Assembly (NCBI GenBank): GCA_030623545.1
Contig: JAUXLW010000032.1
Location: 1-10,740 of the forward strand
Reading direction: 5' to 3'
Length of the DNA: 10,740 nucleotides
From: Acidimicrobiia bacterium
GTDB lineage: Bacteria; Actinomycetota; Acidimicrobiia; Spongiisociales; SHLN01
Made by a program: the position numbers and the translations under genes. The stretch's first letter is position 1; each line of letters opens with the position of its first letter. Positions 1 to 6,504 of the stretch are shown here, piece by piece. The notes below the pieces were generated by a model. That model saw only the letters and a list, made by a program, of their open reading frames with translations. It did not search any database and was not told the DNA's origin.

Positions 1-2137
1 ACGCGTCAAAGGTCTCAGCGGCAAGCGGGCTACCGCGCTCGCTCAAGCGGACGTCGAATCTGTGGCCGATCTTCTCTTTCACGTACCCAGGCGCTACATC
101 GATCGCTCCAACGTTGCTGCCATCGCCGACGTGCCGCTCGGAGAGGAGGTGACGGTGGTGGGGACGGTGAAGAAAATCAAGGTACGACGCGTGCGGCGGA
201 ATCTGGCGATCATCGACGCCACGATCTTCGACGGCGAGACCTATCTCTTTGCGACTTGGTTCAACCAGGTCTTTCGGGAGCGCCAACTCCCCGCCGGTAC
301 CGAAGTTGCCCTGTCCGGAAAAGTGGAGCGCAAGCGGGGGCGGCTGCAGATGAGCAGCCCCGACGCTGACGTCCTCGACCGGCCGGGAGAGTCGTTGCTG
401 ACGGGCAGGGTGGTGCCGGTGCATCCAGGCATCAAAGGTGTTTCCACGGGATTCGTCAGACGGGGCATCCACAACGCCATCGGCAGGTCTCTCCCGGTAG
501 CGGATCCGATTCCCGCGGAGATCCGGGAACGTCTCAAACTGATCGACCGGTCGTCAGCCCTGCAGGTGATTCATTTTCCGGATGCCCTGGAAGATGTCGG
601 TCCAGCCCGGGATCGGCTGGTATTCGACGAGTTCTTTCGTCTCGAGGTTGCCCTGGCGTTGCAGAAGCGACGCCAGATCGACGAAGCGCAAGGGATCGCT
701 CATCAGATTTCGCCAGATGGATTGATGGCCGCTTTTGCTGCCGGCCTGCCTTTCGAGCTCACGTCGGCCCAGGAGAGGGTGATCGCTGAGATCCGCTCCG
801 ATATGGCCCGGCCTCATCCGATGCACCGGCTCTTGTTAGGAGACGTTGGCTCCGGGAAGACGGTGGTGGCGGTGGCGGCAATGCTCACCGCAGTAGACGG
901 AGGCCTGCAGGGGGCGGTTATGGCGCCCACCGAAGTCCTGGCCGTCCAGCACTTTCTCAGCATCGGGAATGCCCTGGCCGGAGCCGGCATCGCTCCTCCC
1001 TTGGAGGCCAAGGGGATGGACAGCCTGTTTCACGGCGCGACACATGAGCGACCCGTGCGTATGGCGCTGCTCACCTCTTCTCAAGCTGAGGTGAATTACC
1101 GGGAGGCCATTACCCGCCGGGAGCTCACCGACGAGATCATGGCCGGCCGCGTGGACATCGTTGTCGGCACCCATGCCCTTATCCAGGAGGGCGTGCATTT
1201 CGCCGACCTCGGTGTGGCGGTGGTCGACGAGCAGCACCGGTTTGGCGTCCATCAACGAGTGCAGCTTCGCCAGAAGGGAGTTGCCGCCGAGCCCGATCTG
1301 CTGATTATGACTGCCACGCCCATTCCCCGGACCCTTTCGATGACGCTTTATGGCGACCTCGATGTCAGCAGCATCGCAGCAGATGAGATGCCTCCCGGCC
1401 GGCCTGAGGTGCGAACCGTTGTCCTCCCCAAGACGGAAACCGGAGAGAAGGAGTGGCTCGAGAGGGTGCGCACCGAGACGGCAGCGGGGAATCAAGCATT
1501 CGTAGTGTGCCCATTGGTGGAGGACAGTCTCAAGGTGGAGGCTGCCTCGGCTACGGCCGAGCATGATCGATTGCAGCACCTGCTACCGGATCTTCGCGTG
1601 GGCTTGCTGCATGGCCAGATGCGGCCCGCGGAGAAGGCCGGAGTGATGGCCGGGTTTCGAGATCGAAAGCTCGATGTGCTAGTCGCGACCACAGTGATCG
1701 AGGTCGGCATCGACATCCCCCACTCCACCGTCATGGTGATCGAGGACGCCGACCGTTTCGGGCTCTCACAGCTCCACCAGCTCAGAGGGCGCCTGAGTCG
1801 TGGGACGGGGCCCAACTACTGCTTTCTCGTAGCCGACCCCACCACAACCGAAAGTGAGGAACGTCTCCGCGCCATGGTGAGCTCCGACGATGGGTTCCGA
1901 TTGGCGGAGGAGGACCTGCGAATCCGCGGTCAGGGAACAGTGTTCGGCGCCCGCCAGGCCGGGGCGGCCGACCTGCGCATCGCCGACCTTCTGCGCGACG
2001 CGCAACTGCTGATTGATGCCCGGCGCGAGGCCTTCGCGTTAGTAGCGGCCGATCCGACCCTGGGCCGCCATCAAGCTGTGGCCGATGAAGTGCGGGCCCT
2101 CCTCGGTGACTCGGTGGAATGGTTGTTCGTCTCGTGA
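1..2137 (+). CDS. recG: ATP-dependent DNA helicase RecG (5' end outside window)
   Basis: RecG is a superfamily 2 dsDNA translocase that regresses stalled replication forks and branch-migrates recombination intermediates. The frame is open from base 2 and reads VKGLSGKRATALAQADVESV before DLLFHVPRRY. That is the usual RecG N-terminus, so the GTG at 62 is an internal codon and the true start lies upstream. In order: an OB-fold wedge domain (about bases 140-380); Walker A GDVGSGKT (about 840-863); APTE motif Ia; GTHALIQ; Walker B as DEQH (1226-1237), typical of RecG; TATPIPRT motif III; helicase motifs IV-VI ending in QLRGRLSRG (1778-1804); and the C-terminal TRG-type loop RGQGTVFGARQAG (about 1925-1963). 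Motif VI is usually RGRVGRG, so VG to LS is unusual. About 20-25 extra residues lie between motif Ia and GTHAL. The stop overlaps the rsmD start as GTGA. The identification is secure. Confidence 0.96.
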   Translation, partial: RVKGLSGKRATALAQADVESVADLLFHVPRRYIDRSNVAAIADVPLGEEVTVVGTVKKIKVRRVRRNLAIIDATIFDGETYLFATWFNQVFRERQLPAGTEVALSGKVERKRGRLQMSSPDADVLDRPGESLLTGRVVPVHPGIKGVSTGFVRRGIHNAIGRSLPVADPIPAEIRERLKLIDRSSALQVIHFPDALEDVGPARDRLVFDEFFRLEVALALQKRRQIDEAQGIAHQISPDGLMAAFAAGLPFELTSAQERVIAEIRSDMARPHPMHRLLLGDVGSGKTVVAVAAMLTAVDGGLQGAVMAPTEVLAVQHFLSIGNALAGAGIAPPLEAKGMDSLFHGATHERPVRMALLTSSQAEVNYREAITRRELTDEIMAGRVDIVVGTHALIQEGVHFADLGVAVVDEQHRFGVHQRVQLRQKGVAAEPDLLIMTATPIPRTLSMTLYGDLDVSSIAADEMPPGRPEVRTVVLPKTETGEKEWLERVRTETAAGNQAFVVCPLVEDSLKVEAASATAEHDRLQHLLPDLRVGLLHGQMRPAEKAGVMAGFRDRKLDVLVATTVIEVGIDIPHSTVMVIEDADRFGLSQLHQLRGRLSRGTGPNYCFLVADPTTTESEERLRAMVSSDDGFRLAEEDLRIRGQGTVFGARQAGAADLRIADLLRDAQLLIDARREAFALVAADPTLGRHQAVADEVRALLGDSVEWLFVS

Positions 2138-2676
2138 GGGTCATTGCCGGTGTGGCTAAGGGGCGTCGGCTCAGGGCACCCCCCGGTTCCGGCACCAGGC
2201 CCCTTACAGACCGGGCCAAAGAAGGACTGTTTTCGTCGCTCGGCGAGAGAGTTGTAGGAGCCCGGATCCTGGACCTGTTTGCCGGATCGGGTTCGCTGGG
2301 AATAGAAGCTCTGAGCCGAGGCGCCGCTGATGCGACCTTTGTCGAGAAGGCCCGCGGGGCGGCCGGACTAATTCGCAAGAACCTGGATATGACATTGCTG
2401 GACGGCGAGGTCATTTGCGGAAAGGTGGAGCAGTTTCTGCGATCTGCTCAAGGCGGGTTTGACCTCGTGTTCGTTGACCCCCCGTACGACTTGTCGCTAG
2501 CGTTGGTGGAGGACGTGCTGTCCGGCACGGCCGAGCTGCTTGGTGACGGAGGAATGATGGTGCTGCATCGCAGGGCGGGAGAGGAAGCGCCACCGGCACC
2601 CGGTGGCACGGTGCTCGTCGACGAGCGCCGCTACGGCGACACCCGGCTCTGGCTATACGGCAGGCAGCAATCATGA
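2134..2676 (+). CDS. rsmD: 16S rRNA (guanine(966)-N2)-methyltransferase RsmD
   Basis: RsmD transfers a methyl group from S-adenosylmethionine to N2 of G966 (E. coli numbering) in 16S rRNA during 30S assembly. The protein is 180 aa, the usual length. I chose the GTG at 2134 over the ATG at 2119. It gives MRVIAGVAKGRRL, which matches the family N-terminus, and it forms a GTGA overlap with the recG stop, which suggests translational coupling. The ATG would add five residues not seen in the family. The Rossmann motif I is LDLFAGSGSLGIEAL (residues 46-60), an acidic residue E71 ends strand 2, and the catalytic DPPYD motif is at 115-119. The stop overlaps coaD as ATGA. The rsmD-coaD pair is common in bacteria, which supports the call. 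Confidence 0.94.
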   Translation: MRVIAGVAKGRRLRAPPGSGTRPLTDRAKEGLFSSLGERVVGARILDLFAGSGSLGIEALSRGAADATFVEKARGAAGLIRKNLDMTLLDGEVICGKVEQFLRSAQGGFDLVFVDPPYDLSLALVEDVLSGTAELLGDGGMMVLHRRAGEEAPPAPGGTVLVDERRYGDTRLWLYGRQQS

Positions 2677-3146
2677 CGCGAGCGGTTGTTCCCGGCAGCT
2701 TCGATCCACCCACCCTCGGCCATTTTGATGTCATTACGCGGGCGGCGGATGTGTTCCAGGAGGTGCTCATCGCCGTGGTTCAGAACCCTTCAAAAACGCC
2801 GCTGTTCACCGCCGAGGAGCGGGTGGCAATGTTGCGCGACGTGGCCGCGGAGTGGTCGAACGTCGAAGCTGAGGCCTTCGAGGGACTTCTGGTGGACTTT
2901 GCCCGTGAGCGTTCGGCTGCCGTTATTGTCAAGGGCCTGCGAGCGATGTCAGATTTCGAGTACGAGCTGCAGATGGCCCAGATGAACCATCACTTATCGG
3001 GGGTTCATACGTTGTTTCTTCCCACCAGCCCCGAGCATGCCTACCTCTCCTCATCGCTGGTAAAGGACGTAGCGAGGTTGGGCGGGTCCCTGGATGGGCT
3101 GGTTTCCGCAGCCGTTGCCGCGCAACTAAAGGAGCGCTATTCATGA
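2673..3146 (+). CDS. coaD: Phosphopantetheine adenylyltransferase
   Basis: CoaD joins ATP and 4'-phosphopantetheine to give dephospho-CoA and pyrophosphate, the penultimate step of CoA synthesis, in the cytosol. The 157 aa length is typical of the hexameric bacterial enzyme. Visible motifs are PGSFDPPTLGHFD with the nucleotidyltransferase signature T-x-G-H at residues 14-17 (the middle residue is often Asn but is Leu here), the K-T-P-L-F segment supplying the active-site lysine, KGLRAMSDFEYE with the substrate-binding arginine, and the C-terminal YLSSSLVKDVA loop that contacts ATP. It overlaps rsmD upstream and the sepIVA-like gene downstream by four bases each (ATGA), so its expression is probably tied to both. 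Nothing looks broken. Confidence 0.96.
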   Translation: MTRAVVPGSFDPPTLGHFDVITRAADVFQEVLIAVVQNPSKTPLFTAEERVAMLRDVAAEWSNVEAEAFEGLLVDFARERSAAVIVKGLRAMSDFEYELQMAQMNHHLSGVHTLFLPTSPEHAYLSSSLVKDVARLGGSLDGLVSAAVAAQLKERYS

Positions 3147-3679
3147 CGGACGAGTTCGACATCGACGAGGGTGATCAGGTGGCGGAGGCACCAGTCACGG
3201 TCGGGAAGCTGCAGGATATCGTGGAGGAGCTCATCCTGATGGTCGAGCAAGCGCGGGGTGTGCCGTTGTCCGGGAACGCGTCGATCGATCGCAACGAGAT
3301 GACAGACAGGCTGCGCCACATGCGCGATGTTTTGCCTGAGGAGTTGCGCACCGCCCGCTGGATGGTGCGCGAGCGCGAGGCCTTCATCAAGCAAACCAAT
3401 GAGCAGGCGGGCGAGCTGCTGCGCCGGGCCAAGGACAAGGCGGCGCAAATGGTCTCCGAGACCCAGGTAATGACGGAAGCGGTGGAAGAAGCCAACATCC
3501 TGGTGCGTAACTCCGAGACCGAAGCCCGTCAGATCCGGCTCGAGGCCGAAGATCTCGTTGGGTCGAGCTACGAGCAGGTCGAGATCCTTCTCTCGAATCT
3601 TCTAGAGCGGGTCCGTGATCGCCGCGCCGACCTGCACCGTTCCCGTCCGGCGCCGCCGGAGGTCCCCATAAGCGAGTAG
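3143..3679 (+). CDS. sepIVA: SepIVA-like DivIVA-family coiled-coil septation protein
   Basis: This 178 aa protein is acidic at the start and mostly coiled coil from about residue 66 to 162. The segment LQDIVEELILMVEQARGVPL (23-42), followed by a short loop and a helix ending LPEEL (64-68), matches my memory of the N-terminal region of mycobacterial SepIVA (MSMEG_2416, Rv2927c): an EARGVP motif, then I-P-G-E-L. In mycobacteria SepIVA is an essential cytoplasmic factor for septation and polar growth. The present protein is clearly shorter (mycobacterial about 240 aa), mostly through a shorter heptad region, and ends in a Pro-rich tail. The start is the ATG overlapping the coaD stop, with AAGGAG eight bases upstream. 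Its place after coaD supports orthology. It could also be described only as a DivIVA or ATP synthase subunit B-like protein; function is inferred. Confidence 0.75.
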   Translation: MTDEFDIDEGDQVAEAPVTVGKLQDIVEELILMVEQARGVPLSGNASIDRNEMTDRLRHMRDVLPEELRTARWMVREREAFIKQTNEQAGELLRRAKDKAAQMVSETQVMTEAVEEANILVRNSETEARQIRLEAEDLVGSSYEQVEILLSNLLERVRDRRADLHRSRPAPPEVPISE

Positions 3680-3727
3680 GCCTTGCCGGCCCACCAGCGG
3701 CTTCGGAGGCTGCAAGCCACTCAAGGC
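3680..3727 (+). repeat. Weak nested inverted repeat after the sepIVA-like gene
   Basis: GCCTTG (3680-3685) can pair with CAAGGC (3722-3727). Inside it, GGCTT (3699-3703) can pair with AAGCC (3714-3718). It starts immediately after the stop codon of the sepIVA-like gene and could mark the end of the recG operon transcript. There is no T-run after it and the inner loops are large, so it is not a standard intrinsic terminator. Confidence 0.25.
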
Positions 3728-3743
3728 AAGCTCTCAGCTCTCC

Positions 3744-3768
3744 GATAATCACGCGTAGAGCGAGAGGA
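3744..3768 (+). promoter_or_regulatory. Possible -10 box and ribosome binding site of the DUF4388 gene
   Basis: GATAAT (3744-3749) matches a sigma-70 type -10 box in five of six positions and would start transcription near 3756. The -35 region is poor (TCAAGG at 3721-3726, 17 bases upstream). GAGAGGA (3762-3768) is a good Shine-Dalgarno sequence five bases before the GTG at 3774. The binding site fixes the start codon; the promoter is tentative. Confidence 0.4.
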
Positions 3769-3773
3769 TTTCA

Positions 3774-4655
3774 GTGTCTCACCTCAGCGGCAAGCTTAAG
3801 ACTTTCAGCCTGCGGCAAATCCTGGTCTTACTGGCGGATGCCGATACGACCGGTGAGCTGCAAGTGGCGTCGCCGACACTCAGCGGCCGGATTTTCTTCG
3901 AATCCGGAGTTGTGGCCTATGGGACGACGCGCGCCGGCGAGGACTCGTTGTCGGAGTTGGACCGTCTGCTCGAGTCTTACGACGAAGACTCTCCAGCCAG
4001 AGCTCGCCCGGTCATAAAGGAGCAACTCACCGAAGTCCTCCATGGGCTCATGCAAGCGAAGTCGGGAACCTTCGACTTCGACGAAGGAACTCCCGGCGGC
4101 ACCCGCAGCTTCGATGTCGGTGTCACTTTTACCGTCACCGACCTCCTGGCCGAGGTGGACAATCGAATAGAGGAATGGCGCAAGATTCGGGAAGTGATTC
4201 CCTCAACCTCCACCCCACTCGGGCTCGCCTCTGATCTTCCCGCCGCCCGGCCGGAAGTGACCCTCGACGCCAGGGCGTGGACCATGCTGTCAACCGTAGG
4301 CGGTGGCGCCTCGATTGTGGATGTGGCAACGAAGCTCGAGGTCTCCGAGTTCAAGGCCGCCGAAAAGCTCACCGAACTCGTCAACCAGGGCTTGCTGGCA
4401 GTGGCCGGCGAGGTTGAAACGGCCCCGAGCACTGATTCCGACCCTGCCGACTCTGCCATTGAACCGGCGGAGCAACCACTCGAGCTCAAGAAGGAGCTGC
4501 GGTCCATTCAGCGGCCGGGGCTCGACGAAAAGCCGTCGACTCCCAGGGTGGATCCCAAGGTGGGACCGGTGGCGTTCTCGCATGAAGACCTCAGCCGAGA
4601 AGAGCGCAATGAGCTGATTCGCAACATCGGTAAGGGCATTTACCCGTCAGATTGA
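3774..4655 (+). CDS. DUF4388 (PATAN-like) protein with winged-helix region, function unknown
   Basis: The protein has 293 aa. Residues 1 to about 135 fit the DUF4388/PATAN pattern: LSGKLKTFSLRQILVLLADA, then TGELQV, then GRIFFESGVVAYGTT, followed by a helical part and GTFDFDEG. This domain occurs in bacterial signalling proteins, often with receiver domains or GTPase regulators, and is thought to bind partner proteins. Residues about 164-212 look like a small winged helix-turn-helix (MLSTVGGGASIVDVATKLEV, then AAEKLTELVNQGLLAV). Residues 213-265 are a Pro/Glu/Ser-rich linker, and the protein ends in a short charged helix (SREERNELIRNIGKGIYPSD). There is no signal peptide or membrane segment, so it is cytosolic. 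The GTG start is set by GAGAGGA. It lies between the sepIVA-like gene and yceD, with gaps on both sides, so it is probably its own transcription unit. Whether it acts in division, signalling or transcription cannot be told from sequence. Confidence 0.85.
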   Translation: MSHLSGKLKTFSLRQILVLLADADTTGELQVASPTLSGRIFFESGVVAYGTTRAGEDSLSELDRLLESYDEDSPARARPVIKEQLTEVLHGLMQAKSGTFDFDEGTPGGTRSFDVGVTFTVTDLLAEVDNRIEEWRKIREVIPSTSTPLGLASDLPAARPEVTLDARAWTMLSTVGGGASIVDVATKLEVSEFKAAEKLTELVNQGLLAVAGEVETAPSTDSDPADSAIEPAEQPLELKKELRSIQRPGLDEKPSTPRVDPKVGPVAFSHEDLSREERNELIRNIGKGIYPSD

Positions 4656-4780
4656 TCAGCTCTCGACGGTGAGGGTGCCTTCCATTCCCGCCTGGCGGTG
4701 GCCGGGCTTACTCGCAAAGCAGCTTGAAGCCGCCGGCGGTCACTCCTTGTCGTTCGTGCCACCCAAGCTGGTTTCCCAGC
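4656..4780 (-). pseudogene. Remnant of a cupredoxin (blue copper protein) C-terminus
   Basis: On the - strand a frame ending in TGA (4658-4656) reads KPGHRQAGMEGTLTVES. This is the cupredoxin copper-loop and last strand: P-G-H, x4, Met, then GTLTV. One frame away, directly upstream, VTAGGFKLLCE (4743-4711) matches the preceding strand and supplies the ligand Cys. Dropping one base near 4710 joins them as C-E-K-P-G-H-R-Q-A-G-M, the Cys/His/Met spacing of the family. A second indel near 4743 would add TSLGGTNDKE. Only about 40 residues of a domain of about 100 remain, and the rest of the space is the yceD promoter and gene. I infer a decayed, truncated gene. The match is by eye and short, hence moderate confidence. 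Confidence 0.55.
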
Positions 4781-4805
4781 TCTAGCCAGGCCGGCCCATC
4801 ACACT

Positions 4806-4824
4806 GCCCGCTCGCCAAGCGGGC
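4806..4824. repeat. Perfect 7-base inverted repeat over the yceD -35 region
   Basis: GCCCGCT (4806-4812) and AGCGGGC (4818-4824) are perfect arms around the loop CGCCA. Relative to a transcript start at 4846, the dyad spans about -40 to -22, the place of an operator overlapping the -35 element. It could instead be a hairpin ending transcripts from the DUF4388 gene, but no T-run follows. The structure is directly visible; its role is not. Confidence 0.5.
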
Positions 4825-4832
4825 GTCCCCCG

Positions 4833-4838
4833 TATGAT
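4833..4838 (+). promoter_or_regulatory. -10 box TATGAT of the yceD-rpmF-plsX-rnc operon
   Basis: TATGAT matches the sigma-70 consensus in five of six positions and fits TANNNT. Seven bases separate it from the ATG at 4846, so transcription would start on or next to that ATG and give a leaderless mRNA. No Shine-Dalgarno sequence precedes either possible ATG, which agrees with this. No convincing -35 box is seen. Confidence 0.5.
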
Positions 4839-4845
4839 TCTGGCC

Positions 4846-5337
4846 ATGTCCTCAGGATTTGTTCTCGACGTTGGAGACTTGCTGACCCATCCCGGGCGAA
4901 CCCGTCCGGTGGAGGTTGCGGGGCCGATAGACGCTGCCATCGAGCACGCTCGGGTGGCCGGCCCGGTTGTTGTGCGGCTCCGCCTCGAGGGCCTCACCGA
5001 CGGCGTGTTTGCCAAAGGCGTCATCGAGGCCCCCATCCATCTCGTCTGCAATCGCTGCCTCACCGAATGGGATGAAGAGTTGGTGCTGGAGATGAAGCAG
5101 CTTTTTGCCCGCGATCTGGCCGAGGATATTTATCGGGTTGAGGACCAGTCAATAGATCTGGAAAACCCAATTCGGGACGAGGTTTTTCTGGTTCTGCCGC
5201 TGGTGTCGATTTGTCGGGAGAGCTGCCTGGGACTTTGCGCAACGTGCGGAGCCGACTTGAATACGTCTCCGTGCCAAGGGCACGACGAGGAAGAAGCCTC
5301 CCCGTTTGCACTCTTGAAGGATCTGCTCCCGGATTGA
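4846..5337 (+). CDS. yceD: DUF177/YceD family protein
   Basis: This 163 aa protein belongs to the DUF177 (YceD) family, which is almost always encoded just upstream of rpmF (L32). The family has been linked to 23S rRNA maturation and ribosome assembly; the exact reaction is not established. The cysteine sets are visible: C68-x2-C71 (LVCNRC) and C123-x3-C127-x3-C131-x2-C134 (CRESCLGLCATCGADLN), then C143, so metal binding is likely. I chose the ATG at 4846, which gives MSSGFVLDVGDLL and sits where a leaderless transcript would begin. The ATG at 4834 would add four residues but lies inside the -10 box and has no ribosome binding site. rpmF follows after 12 bases. Confidence 0.9.
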   Translation: MSSGFVLDVGDLLTHPGRTRPVEVAGPIDAAIEHARVAGPVVVRLRLEGLTDGVFAKGVIEAPIHLVCNRCLTEWDEELVLEMKQLFARDLAEDIYRVEDQSIDLENPIRDEVFLVLPLVSICRESCLGLCATCGADLNTSPCQGHDEEEASPFALLKDLLPD

Positions 5338-5349
5338 AAGGAACTGCCC

Positions 5350-5529
5350 ATGGCGGTACCCAAGAAAAAGATGTCACGGTCGCGGACGCGGCGTCGCAAG
5401 GCTATGTGGAAAGTGCCGGCCCCGACAGTGGCCACGTGTCCGGAATGCAACGCGCCCACGCTGCCGCACAGGGTGTGCGAGGAATGTGGGTCCTACAACG
5501 GCCGCGAGGTCTTTGCCGAGCAGGAATAG
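5350..5529 (+). CDS. rpmF: 50S ribosomal protein L32
   Basis: This 59 aa basic protein is L32 of the large ribosomal subunit. It begins MAVPKKKMSRSRTRRRKAMW, the classic L32 start, and then has a zinc ribbon: C30-x2-C33 (CPEC) and C43-x2-C46 (CEEC). All four cysteines are present, so this is the zinc-binding form rather than the cysteine-free paralogue some actinobacteria express under zinc limitation. AAAGGA seven bases before the ATG is a good ribosome binding site. It sits between yceD and plsX as in very many bacteria, and the plsX start follows nine bases after its stop. Confidence 0.96.
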   Translation: MAVPKKKMSRSRTRRRKAMWKVPAPTVATCPECNAPTLPHRVCEECGSYNGREVFAEQE

Positions 5530-5538
5530 GCGCTTGTA

Positions 5539-6504
5539 ATGGCTCGCATAGCCCTTGACGCGATGGGAGGCGACCGGGCCCCGCAGGAAACGGTTGCCGG
5601 TGCCATCGAGTCGGAAGTCGACGTCGTCCTCGTAGGCGACGAGGCTGCTCTGCTTCCCTTACTCGACGGGGCCAACCTCCCGATCGTTCATGCCCCTGAG
5701 GTCATCGATATGGGCGACGACCCTGCCAGGGCCATCCGGGAAAAGCGCCGGTCCTCCATTGCTGTTGCCGCCAGGCTTGTCGCAGACGGCGAGGCGGATG
5801 GGCTGGTTTCTGCCGGGTCGACGGGAGCCGCCATGGCGGCCGCGGCCCTGATCATCGGGAGAATGAAGGGCGTGCTCCGTCCCGCCATCGCCGCGGTCCT
5901 GCCGTCTGGCGAGAAGGGGAAGATCGTCCTCGACGCCGGAGCCAACCCTGAGGTCAAGGTCGAGCACATCGTGCAGTTCGCAGTTATGGGCTCGGCACTC
6001 GCCCAGACCCGCCTCGGCATCGTGGAGCCAAAGGTGGGTTTGCTCAACATCGGTGAGGAGCCCGGCAAAGGCCGGGACCTCGAAAGGGCGGCCTACGATG
6101 CGCTCGAGAAAGCACCGATCAGGTTCGTGGGCAACGTCGAAGGTGGCGACATCGCAACCGATCGAGCGGACGTCATAGTGACTGATGGATTCACCGGCAA
6201 TGTCGTGTTGAAGACCTCCGAAGGCACGTCGGAGCTCGTGATGGATGCTTTCGCCGGCGAGCTTGGTGCCCTGCTGCTGAAGCATCCTGAGCTGGGCGAG
6301 ACGCTGGCACCCCACGTCTCCTCGTTGCGCCACCGGCTCGACCCGGAGACCTACGGCGGAGCCAGCCTTCTGGGCGTAAACGGGGTGGTGACGATCGCCC
6401 ACGGGTCGTCGTCCCATCGGGCCATCGCTAATGCTCTGCGGCTCACGGCAGCTGAGGCCGAGCGTCACCTGCTGGACCGCATCAGGAGTGGCCTGGAAGC
6501 GTGA
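5539..6504 (+). CDS. plsX: Phosphate acyltransferase PlsX
   Basis: PlsX makes acyl-phosphate from acyl-ACP and phosphate. PlsY then uses it to acylate glycerol-3-phosphate, the first step of phospholipid synthesis. The protein is peripheral at the membrane. At 321 aa it is close to the usual length of about 330. Recognisable segments are MARIALDAMGGDRAPQETVA at the N-terminus (commonly GGDHAP; residue 13 is Arg here), VSAGSTGAAMAAA (94-106), LLNIGEEPGKGRDLERAAY, FVGNVEGGDI, DVIVTDGFTGNVVLKTSEG and YGGASLLGVNGVVTIAHGSS. The ATG follows the rpmF stop by nine bases, with AGGAATAGG upstream. The stop overlaps rnc as GTGA. The fabD/fabG/acpP genes that often separate plsX from rnc are absent here. 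Confidence 0.96.
   Translation: MARIALDAMGGDRAPQETVAGAIESEVDVVLVGDEAALLPLLDGANLPIVHAPEVIDMGDDPARAIREKRRSSIAVAARLVADGEADGLVSAGSTGAAMAAAALIIGRMKGVLRPAIAAVLPSGEKGKIVLDAGANPEVKVEHIVQFAVMGSALAQTRLGIVEPKVGLLNIGEEPGKGRDLERAAYDALEKAPIRFVGNVEGGDIATDRADVIVTDGFTGNVVLKTSEGTSELVMDAFAGELGALLLKHPELGETLAPHVSSLRHRLDPETYGGASLLGVNGVVTIAHGSSSHRAIANALRLTAAEAERHLLDRIRSGLEA

Noticed and set aside
62..64. GTG at 62 as the start of recG
   Set aside because: The frame is open to the window edge and the upstream 20 codons match the RecG N-terminus, so the gene is cut by the window.
836..1579. Long - strand open frame inside recG
   Set aside because: It is opposite a well-conserved helicase, has no family motif, and arises from high-GC codon bias.
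4705..4785. + strand reading GLLAKQLEAAGGHSLSFVPP ending in a stop, resembling the end of some + strand protein
   Set aside because: It lies exactly opposite the cupredoxin remnant, whose motif is far more specific; no recognisable family for the + reading.
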